Source: Diphasiastrum complanatum (taxonomy: Eukaryota > Streptophyta > Lycopodiopsida > Lycopodiales > Lycopodiaceae). From it: a stretch of 64,000 nt of DNA. Shown here in pieces: positions 33,306 to 41,587 of the stretch. The stretch lies in NCBI GenBank assembly GCA_029204225.1, contig CM055097.1, forward strand, positions 50,366,195 to 50,430,194, written 5' to 3'. The notes under the pieces were generated by a model. That model was not told the origin of the DNA. It saw only the letters and a list, made by a program, of their open reading frames with translations, and made no database searches. The position numbers were made by a program, and so were the translations under genes. How positions within the stretch are numbered: the first letter of the stretch is position 1; every line of letters begins with the position of its first letter.

Positions 33306-33318
33306 TGGTATCAGAGCC
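33306..33318 (+). promoter_or_regulatory. Primer-binding site of copia E, tRNA-iMet
   Basis: TGGTATCAGAGCC directly after the 5' LTR. The leader 33319-34116 has no gene. Confidence 0.9.
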
Positions 33319-34116
33319 TAAAGGCTGAAATGAGCTAAATCCTTGGTTTTCATTCAATTTGATCACAATTTTTGATCTAAATCTTGTGTAGATTGGATCT
33401 TAGCATCTAGTATTGATTCTAGAACTCAAAGTGAGTCAAATACATTGGAGATTGGTGTTGTGTGACTTCATTTTCAGGTGTTTAGGTGTCTAAAACCAGA
33501 GGCAAAGTTGAATTCAATTCACATTACCAAGATAGCAAGTTTTGCTTGCTCCAAGCATTGATTTCTAAGCGAGTTTTGGAGGTGATTTCATAGAGAAGGC
33601 TTTCTAGCATTCAAGGAGAGGGAAGATCAGAGTTTTGGGGACTCTTCAATGCTGTTCTAAGGTGTAGTAGACACCTCCTAAAGTGATTTAGGTTCAGTCC
33701 AACCATTGCTTGACTTATGCACCAAATTAGATCAAATTTTCATCAATTTTGATCATTTTTTGCTTGTGATTGGATAGTAGATTGTGTTGCATCCTCATTA
33801 AGTTTCATTTAGATCTTTTACAAGTGATTTTGGAAGTATATTAGGTTGCTGAAATTCACTCTTGATCAGATCATTTGGAAGCTTTAATGTTCTTTATAGA
33901 AAGAGGGGCAATTCTACTAGTATTGTCTACTTCAATCAAGCAAGTGCATTGTTTCTAGTATTCTATGATTTGATTTTGTTAGAGATCATTCTTAGATCTT
34001 TATAGGAAGTCTATTACTGATCTTTTCAGGTCCCTAAGAAGTGGGATAAGGTAGACCTTCAATCAAATCAATAGAAGTAACCTTCATTTGTGTCAAGTCC
34101 TTGATTAGGAGACTAG

Positions 34117-35964
34117 ATGGCATCTATAAATGCATATCTTTTGGATACTAATGAAAGGCTCAACAAAACTAACTATTCCATATGGAAAGTTAGAATGGAA
34201 TCTATCATGATCATGCAAGATCTGATGGAAATTGTAAATGGTAAGGAGGGTGAACCTATTCATCCTCAAGAAAAAGCCAAATACATCAAGAGGTGCAATG
34301 TTGCACTACATTGCATAAAAATGAATGTTGCAAATGAACTCTTAAGAGAGGTAGGAGATTGCACTTCAGCTCAAGATGCTTGGGAGACTTTGCAAAAGGT
34401 CTATGAATCCAAGAACCAAACTAGAATGTTAGCTTTGAAGAATCAAATCTATAGAAGCTATCAAAAGAAAGGAGAGAGTGCACATACTTTTGTCCTAAGA
34501 GTAAAGGAATTGAACAAAGAGCTAGCCTTTATAGGTGACCCTATCAAGGATGAAGAGCTTGTTCAACTCATATTGAATGGACTAAGCTTTGAATTTGACA
34601 ATTTGGTTCAGGGATATGCAATTATGGGTAAGCTACCCATACTTGAAGAACTCCAAGGCACACTCATGGCCGAGGAATCAAGAAGGAGCCAAATGCAAGA
34701 GAGGATGGATAGGCTTTCCATCCAAGGTGGAGATGACCAAGCTCTCTTCACCAAAGGCAAAGGCAAGTCCAAAGGCAAAGGATCAACATTCAAGAAGTCT
34801 ACAAAGCTTGAGGATCAAGAAGGACCCCCAAAGGCATCTCCATCAACCACCAAAGTCAAGAAGGACAAATCAAAGGTGAAGTGCTACTATTGTAGCAAGA
34901 TGGGGCATTATGCCTCGGAATGCTTCAAGAGGAAGCAAGATCAAAGCCAAGCCAACATGAGCAAAGAGGAGGAGGAGGAGAGTTCACATGAGGACTCTCT
35001 CATGATGTCCATATTTTCTTCAACAAGCTTCAAAGGAGAAGATCCTTGGTGGATTGACTCGGGTGCTAGTTCACACATGACTAGTAAAAGGGAGTTTTTC
35101 TCTTCTCTCTTATCTTATGATGGACCTATAAAGTCTATCTATACAGCAAATGATGAAGCTTGTAAGATTGAAGGAGTTGGTAGCATTCCCCTTTGCTTAG
35201 GATCTTCCAAAAAGATCAACATAGAAGGTGTTTTGTACATTCCTACAATAACAAAGAATCTACTAAGTGTTGGCCAAATGGTAGACAATGGTTTCAATGT
35301 TGACTTTGCTTCAAATGAATGTTTCATCAAGAAGAAGGGTAAGATAGTGGCTAAGGGAAATAGACTTGGCAAACTTTATAAGCTGGATGCATTTGTGGAT
35401 ACTAATGTTGTCATGTTGTCCGAGAAGAGCAAGATATCTACCTTTACTTTATGGCACAAAAGACTTGGACATGTCAACTCGGGTTCCATGGAGGCTATGA
35501 TCAAGGAGGAGTATGCTTTAGGCCTACCAAGTTCTATTGGGAAGGAAGACAAGGTTTGTGAAGCTTGTGCCTTATCCAAGGCACATAAGAAGGTGTTTCC
35601 TAACTCCATCACAAAGTCATCTCATCCTCTTGAACTCATACACTCAGATGTGCACATTGCTAGCACCAAATCTAATGGAGGTTCATCCATGTTTTTAACC
35701 TTCATTGATGACTACTCAAGATATTGTTGGGTGTTCTTACTTTCCCTCAAGTCTCAAGTATTTGATACTTTTGTAAAGTTCAAGTTGTTTGTGGAAAAGC
35801 ATCATAATCATAGCATCAAGATTCTTAGAAGTGACAATGGTGGAGAATTCATCTCCAATGAGTTCAAGGCCTTTTGTGAGGAGGAAGGGATCAAGAAAGA
35901 GACTTCTTGTCCTTACACTCCTAAACAAAATGGAGTTGCTGAAAGAAGGAAGAACATTATGTGA
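34117..35964 (+). CDS. Copia E gag-protease-integrase (615 codons, open)
   Basis: ATG at 34117 (MASINAYLLDTNERLN). Domains in order: copia gag (about 1-200: NYSIWKVRMESIM, ALHCIKMNVANELL, FVLRVKELNKELAFIG, LVQLILNGLSFEFDNLVQG); basic Lys/Ser/Gly-rich stretch; zinc knuckle CYYCSKMGHYASEC at 256-269; protease WWIDSGASSHMT with catalytic Asp 314; GAG_pre-integrase with LWHKRLGHVN and CEAC at about 445-484; integrase core with Asp511, Asp573 and Glu609, spaced as the family requires. The frame ends at RRKNIM because of a one-base frameshift near 35950; the polyprotein normally continues. All catalytic residues visible here are intact, consistent with the young LTRs. The products would act in cytoplasmic virus-like particles and, for integrase, in the nucleus. 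Confidence 0.92.
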   Translation: MASINAYLLDTNERLNKTNYSIWKVRMESIMIMQDLMEIVNGKEGEPIHPQEKAKYIKRCNVALHCIKMNVANELLREVGDCTSAQDAWETLQKVYESKNQTRMLALKNQIYRSYQKKGESAHTFVLRVKELNKELAFIGDPIKDEELVQLILNGLSFEFDNLVQGYAIMGKLPILEELQGTLMAEESRRSQMQERMDRLSIQGGDDQALFTKGKGKSKGKGSTFKKSTKLEDQEGPPKASPSTTKVKKDKSKVKCYYCSKMGHYASECFKRKQDQSQANMSKEEEEESSHEDSLMMSIFSSTSFKGEDPWWIDSGASSHMTSKREFFSSLLSYDGPIKSIYTANDEACKIEGVGSIPLCLGSSKKINIEGVLYIPTITKNLLSVGQMVDNGFNVDFASNECFIKKKGKIVAKGNRLGKLYKLDAFVDTNVVMLSEKSKISTFTLWHKRLGHVNSGSMEAMIKEEYALGLPSSIGKEDKVCEACALSKAHKKVFPNSITKSSHPLELIHSDVHIASTKSNGGSSMFLTFIDDYSRYCWVFLLSLKSQVFDTFVKFKLFVEKHHNHSIKILRSDNGGEFISNEFKAFCEEEGIKKETSCPYTPKQNGVAERRKNIM

Positions 35965-37345
35965 ATGTTCTAAGGCTTTAAGATTAGATGCTTGTTTGCC
36001 CAAATCCTTTTGGGGTGAGTCTCTTGTATGTGCAAACTACTTGATGAATAGGGTGTCTTGCAAAGCAATTGAAGGCAAAACTCCTTATGAGATGTTGTAT
36101 GGAAAGAAACCCAATCTTAATCACTTGAAAGTTTTTGGGTGTATATGTTATGTGCATGTGCCATTGGAAACAAGAACCAAGGAGGATCCATCTTCCACAA
36201 GAGGGATCATGCTTGGATATGCAAGCTCAAGCAAGGGCTACAAAGTCTATCTCCCATCCTTGAACAAATTTGTTGTTTCAAGGGATGTCATCTTTGATGA
36301 ACATCATATGCATATGCTTGAAGAAGGCTCAAGTGCTCCAACAATCAAGAAGAAGATGGCCGAGGAGCAAGATCTTGGTTTTGAGGAGGAGCTCATGGAG
36401 GAGCAAGCACCAAACCCACCTATCACACCAAGGAGATCTTCAAGGGCAAAAGTGGAGCCATCAAGGCTCACATATCAAGGCAAAGGACAGCAAGTTGAGG
36501 GTATCTCATCCACTTCTTATGCTTTATCTAGTTTTGAAGAACCTTCTAATGTTGAAGATGCATTGAACTCCAAAGAATGGTATAAAGCTATGTTGGATGA
36601 GTATGATGCCTTGATTGAGAATGAAACTTGGTTGCTTGTTGAGAGACCTCAAAGGAATGTAATAGGATGCAAGTGGGTCTTCAAGCTTAAGTTGAATGCA
36701 AATGGGAGTGTTAACAAACATAAAGCAAGATTAGTTGCAAAAGGTTATGCTCAAGTGAGAGGGATAGACTATGAGAAAACTTTTGCACCCGTGGCCAAGA
36801 TGGTCACAATAAGACTAATCATTGCACTTGCATCACATTTTGGATGGATTCTATGTCAAATGGATGTCTCTAATGCTTTCTTGAATGGTTTTTTGGAAGA
36901 GGATATCTATATGGAGCAGCCACAAGGGTTCATCAAGCATGGAATGGAGAACAAAGTATGCCATCTCCAAAGAAGCATCTATGGCTTGAAGCAAGCCTCG
37001 AGATCTTGGAATTCAAGCCTACATTGCTATCTTATTTCACTTTCTTTTGTTCAAAGTGAATATGATCCTACTCTTTACATTAAGTTTGATGATGTTGGTA
37101 TTGTACTTTTACTCATTTATGTAGATGACATCATCATTAGAATCTTCCATGCAAGATCTAAGCACATTGAGATATGCCATCACTTTGTGAGAGAAATGGT
37201 GCAAGCCAAGGAGATTGTTTTGGAGCATGTTCCAAGCAATGAATGTGTAGCTGATCTACTTACTAAACCACTTCAAAAGACACCTTTTATGAAGTTCAGA
37301 TCATCACTTGGAGTGATTAGTAAAGCAATGATTGAACCAAGCTAG
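35950..37345 (+). pseudogene. Copia E integrase tail, reverse transcriptase, truncated RNase H
   Basis: Continues pol in the next frame from the frameshift: TLCECSKALRLDACLPKSFW, KTPYEMLYGKKPNLNHLKVF, then the linker and reverse transcriptase (CKWVFKLKLNANGSVNKHKA, MDVSNAFLNGFLEEDIYMEQ, IYGLKQASRSW, active site YVDD at 37118-37129). Right after VDDIII (about 37139) it jumps to the extreme RNase H end (FHARSKHIEICHHFVREMVQ, ECVADLLTKPL). The reverse transcriptase connection and the RNase H core are absent, yet the frame stays open to 37345. Confidence 0.9.
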
Positions 37346-37350
37346 ATAGT

Positions 37351-38041
37351 GAGGAGGAGTGTTAAAAATTCACAATTCTAGCTTGACTAGTTTTGGTCAT
37401 ATGACTTGTACATAGTTAGATGGTCATGATGTGGCTTGTCACACGTGCCAAATAGCATAGGATTCCATTCATAAGGATGTTCTCAAGTAGACCTAAGTGT
37501 TAGAACCTTTGAAATGAGTCCAAATTATGCTTAGATACAAGGGAGAAAAAATAGGAGCTATTTTTGGTAATTTTTGCATTGTTGAGGGATCTCCAAGATT
37601 CCAACCCTAACTTGGTAGGGATGAAAGATCCACCAAAATTAGCATTAGGGATAGGTTTAGGGCTACTCATACCTGCCCAAAACCATGATGGATCATGTAT
37701 ATATAGGTGATGATATCTCACCAAAATCAATCAAGCAATTTCATGTTTTTTCTCTCATAATGGTGCAATTGCTCTCTATGTTCATAATTGTTTGAGTACT
37801 TGTGATTACTAATGATTATAGGATTGAATGTAGGTCTGGTGTACAGTACTCAGACTGTGGGAGGCCGTACTTTCACACGTGTGAAGCCTTCTTCAAGGAT
37901 TTGGGCCATTTAGTGAGGTTCAAGCATAGATTTTTGATGGATTTTGATGGTTCAACTTGTGCTAATCTTATGAAATCATAATCTATTGTTTCCCTCATCA
38001 TTTCAAGTGTTTTAGGATCCTTATTTGCTGTAATTTTTACA
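37351..38041 (+). repeat. Polypurine tract and 3' LTR of copia E
   Basis: GAGGAGGAG (37351-37359) directly precedes the 682-bp LTR (37360-38041), which is followed by CACAC. Confidence 0.95.
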
Positions 38042-38131
38042 CACACGTGGGAACATGCTCCACACATGTGAGATTTACTTATGTACATGAAAGTATAAAC
38101 TAATCAAGCTAGATTTTGCAAAACCTTCACA

Positions 38132-38585
38132 TTTTCTTGTGCAAGTACTATTTTGACTATTGAAACAGAAATTGAGTGCGTTAGTTTCTGTTATGTACTT
38201 TTTGTCACAAGATAGTCATTTCTAGAAAATGGAATCAATGGGGGGTACAGAAGTTGTACACTTCATAAGACTGCTGATAATTTGCAAGAGTTGACCATAG
38301 GTGAGAACAATGTTTATCATTCTGATGATGAATCTCTAGATGTCTTGTATGCACTTTTTCTTAAGAATGTAGATGGGCTTGATTTGAAATATGCTTGTTC
38401 TTTGGAGAAACATGAGGGTTCAAAGAGTGCTTTTAATAAAAAGGATGATGTTTTTCTTCCTAAAAATCACGAGATTGCCAAGCAGGTTAGCAAGGGAGGT
38501 CTGAATGCTAGTTGAGAAATGTCAAATGGGCGAGGAATAGATCTTTTAGACATTTACGAGGGTCAATTACTAATACTGCATTAGA
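38132..38585 (+). other. Unassigned sequence with one 77-codon open frame
   Basis: Right of element D's LTR. Positions 38282-38515 (plus) are open and have a protein-like composition (NVYHSDDESLDVLYALFLKN, LKYACSLEKHEGSK), but there is no ATG and I recognise no family. It could be an exon or a gene remnant; it may belong with the block at 38586-38713. Confidence 0.25.
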
Positions 38586-38713
38586 AAATTTACTGAAAGG
38601 ATTCTAGCTGACATGTTGTGTAAATTTTTCGAAAGAGTTTGCAAAAAGGACGGTTCTCTTTATCCATCTGAGAGTCTTATAGATGTATCGTTCTATCAAT
38701 ATGATGCTTTGTA
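38586..38713 (+). pseudogene. Possible Crypton/DUF3504-like recombinase remnant
   Basis: A short plus-strand frame reads LADMLCKFFERVCKKDGSLY followed by PSESLIDV. This resembles the pattern FF-x-EVRKKDG-x-x-YxPxSL at the start of Crypton-type tyrosine-recombinase-derived domains. Only about 40 residues are visible and no catalytic residues are in view, so the call is tentative. Confidence 0.3.
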
Positions 38714-38837
38714 AAAGGTAGTTGAAGCACATTGGAGAGACTGGTGTGCCTGACATTAGGTTGAATTTGAGATAGTTTTGTATTTTCCTATGTTGGTGTT
38801 GCATGTGCATCTATGAATCGAAGGAAGGAGGGTGCTA

Positions 38838-38888
38838 ATAATCCTAGGAAGAAGTCTTCAGCTGATAATCCTAGGAAGAAGTCTTCAG
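38838..38888 (+). repeat. 27-bp direct repeat, two copies
   Basis: ATAATCCTAGGAAGAAGTC plus TTCAGCTG occurs twice in tandem (second copy short by three bases). In the open frame 38813-39016 it would encode NPRKKSSAD-like repeats. No recognisable protein. Confidence 0.7.
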
Positions 38889-39424
38889 TTATCACCCAAT
38901 CTGATGAACAAATTCTTCTTAGTAGCGATTGCACTGCAAAGCATGTCACGACAGGTTACAATGGCGCAGTGTTTACTACAGTCTCACATATTTTGGCACT
39001 AAACGTGGAGTTCTAGTTAATCAACTTGGAGAGGATGAGAGGGGAAGATTTTTTAGTTAAAATAAGTGTAAATTCTGATGCATTTTCATTTCTTGTCTAA
39101 AGATCACATGTATCAAACTATTACAAAATACTTTGAACTTGTAGTTTTTAAACTATTTTATATTCAGAATTAATCAAACTGCTTACGTAACAAATTCGAT
39201 GTTTTGTATTGCTACAACCTGTGGCATCTTTCTGTAATATTTAATGGACTGTAATTAATGGTATCCTATGTTCTTCCCAAATGGCTTGATCCGCAATTTC
39301 AATATATGGAATAGTTTGCAGAGCTATATGTCTAATATTTTCTTTCAAAATGTCAAACTACTGCTTCAGGTTCTGGAATTTCTTATGTTATATTTGCAAA
39401 TAATGTATTATTGTTATCTGTGGG

Positions 39425-39425
<1 letters not shown>

Positions 39426-39466
<41 letters not shown>

Positions 39467-39551
39467 ATTCATTTATTCAAGGCGATTCAGGGATTCGGTT
39501 TACAAGGAGAGAGAGAGAGAGAGAGAGAGTGTGTGTGTGTGTGTGTGTGTG
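39426..39551. repeat. (GA)n and (GT)n microsatellites
   Basis: (GA)19 at 39426-39463, (GA)11 at 39507-39529 and (GT)11 at 39529-39551, then a short GA run to about 39566. A perfect 8-bp inverted pair GTCGTGAC/GTCACGAC lies just downstream (about 39629-39656). Open frames across this region are simple-repeat artefacts. Between 38889 and 39425 nothing else is recognisable. Confidence 0.95.
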
Positions 39552-39566
39552 AGTGAGAGAGAGAGT

Positions 39567-41587
39567 AGAGAAACAAAGATGTTAGTATTATGGAAAGCAT
39601 TGCGGAAGAAGGAACTACAGTGTTTCTGTCGTGACCGGCAGAGTTCCAGTCACGACTCGCAGAGTGTTAGTCGTAATTCTTTTAGCTGTGGTTGTAGGCT
39701 TGGCCACATGGTAGTTTGCCATTGGGCCAGGGCCACATTTTAAAGCCCCTTTGGCTTTATGTTACATTCAAACTTCAAGGTATCAGGCATCCATATTTGC
39801 TACTACGCCACGTGGCCAGCCACTTACCAAGGGGATGCTTTAAAGGTTGGGAAAGTGTGCCTAGCACGTTTTCAGAGTAAGCCACAATGGTTATGACAAT
39901 TTGTTATATAAAATGAACATGTTGGCAGGTGCAAGACCACAATACAGTCAACCTCGGATAACTTTTACGTTTACATATATGGTAACCCTATCTATTAATA
40001 ATTTTTTTATTACTCTGAAGGATTTTACACAGCAAAAGTTTTGATTTTTATTTCTTAACATAATTTAGTCCCACCATAAAGAACCTGGCCTGGATAAACG
40101 TTATTTTACATAGATATGGGGGTTGCAACATTTTAGGATTTAGGGATTCATTGAAAATGCTTTCAAACCTATGGTGGTCATTTTGTCTCTTTCAGCACAT
40201 TTTGCTAGCCCATCCCCCATCACCACCTCTCAAATCCAACACAAATCATCAATTTTTGAGCAGGTGCACAACAAGATCATCAATTTTTCAACTGCAAATC
40301 ATTATCCCTCTATGTGTTAACCCTCTTTATTAGTTATTTTATGCTACTCCCAAGGCCTAACATTTATCCAGGGTTCATTGTATGCATATCACAACATGGC
40401 ACATATCATGATTGCTTTAGAAACACAGGGGAAACATGTTGCGTTGAGCTACATGCCATCTTGAGCTGATTGTCAGAGCATGCTACTCACCACAAAACTC
40501 ATGGTTAACACAATGCAGTTACTTGGAAGTTGAGCTACTATCTGCCATCTTGAGCTGCCTGTCAGAGCATGGTGCAGGCCCTAAAACTGAGAAATAACAG
40601 AAGGCATCAGTGATCAACCTGATGCTCACATTCTCATATAGGGGCTGGAGAGTTTAGGAGTTTAGGCTTGCAACCCCCTCATCTCAGAGTACCATTTAGC
40701 TCCACCCCATGCTCTCATATAACGGATGGAGGGCCGGAAATTGACAGCTGCAAGCACCCCCCTAACAACTAGCTCAGGTTGGCATTTGGCTGCACCCAAA
40801 TATCATGTCCATACAATTTAAATTCTCTAGCAATGGCATGACAAGGGTTTCAGAACTGCTGGCAAAGCACTCCTCCGACATTTCTGCAACGTCGTACTCA
40901 AATGAAGTAAGAATATGATGATGAATACTTCATTGCAGGATTAGGTTGAGCATTTTCTTAGCAGAAGCATCCATGTTGACTTGCATCCCAATATTTTCAT
41001 GCTTCAACCAGCAAAAGTATAGCACAGGCCATATCAACTTATGGAGCTCATCTTTTGTCTCAACATGGCAGCTTACTTCTCCAGTACGGCACATATGGCA
41101 GCTCTTCGCTTGACTCAAAACAATGGCTAGAAATTTTCTTGCTCAAAATTGGACATCCTAATATCCATCAAACAACAACAACTGAATAACCCCAGCGTTT
41201 GCTGGAGATATAGACACCTTACATTCTCATAATGATCTTATAAAACAAAATGACATTGAAAGGCTGACCTGAAACTACCTTTCTTGATCCAGTACATTGT
41301 TATGCCAGCATGTAGCAGTAAAGCAAGCGAGATGTTGTCCTAACTAGATGCCCCTTTTGGATACACAGTGTAAAATACCTTAATCATGATGTGGATGCCG
41401 CTTTGTAGTTACAATACTAGGAAGGTCACTGTTCTAAAAGACTAATTCTACAGCTAATTCAAAGAACTGCAATGGCAATTAAGCAAGTAAAACAGACTAC
41501 TGGATGATAAAGACTCAAACAAGCCATGGTGCTCATCCATTGACACTGTTGCTTTGCAACTGTGGGGGCACTTTGGACTAAATGTAA
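39567..41587. other. Intergenic 3' flank of the SRA gene with imperfect duplications
   Basis: No gene supported. Two imperfect local duplications. First, TTGAGCTAC-x-GCCATCTTGAGCTG-x-TGTCAGAGCATG, at about 40444-40487 and 40531-40574. Second, about 85 bases beginning CTCATATA and containing TTTAGCTCCACCC or TTTGGCTGCACCC, at about 40634-40710 and 40713-40800. The part nearest 41588 may include the SRA gene's 3' UTR, but I could not place a poly(A) signal with confidence. Confidence 0.5.

Larger units (their letters stand above)
32624..38041 (+). mobile_element. Young Ty1/copia element E, 5,418 bp, inserted in element D LTR
   Basis: Both LTRs are 682 bp and differ, by my reading, at only two positions (near 33077 and 33280 in the left copy). 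Target duplication CACAC at 32619-32623 and 38042-38046. Primer site, gag, protease, integrase, reverse transcriptase and polypurine tract are in the usual copia order. Pol carries one frameshift near 35950 and lacks most of the reverse transcriptase C-terminus and RNase H, so the element needs enzymes from a relative. Confidence 0.95.
31895..38131 (-). repeat. 5' LTR of element D, interrupted by copia E
   Basis: LTR in two parts, 31895-32623 and 38042-38131, with ends TGTGAAG and CTTCACA. Removing copia E with one CACAC gives a continuous LTR of about 814 bp. The right part resembles the equivalent end of element C's LTR (GTGGGAACA-GCTCCACACATGTG). It contains a CCAAT array (32260-32491). 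The 3' end of element D is not in the window. Confidence 0.8.

Noticed and set aside
39268-39743. Overlapping plus-strand frames rich in RE/ER and CV repeats
   Set aside because: Produced by the GA and GT microsatellites; no support as genes.
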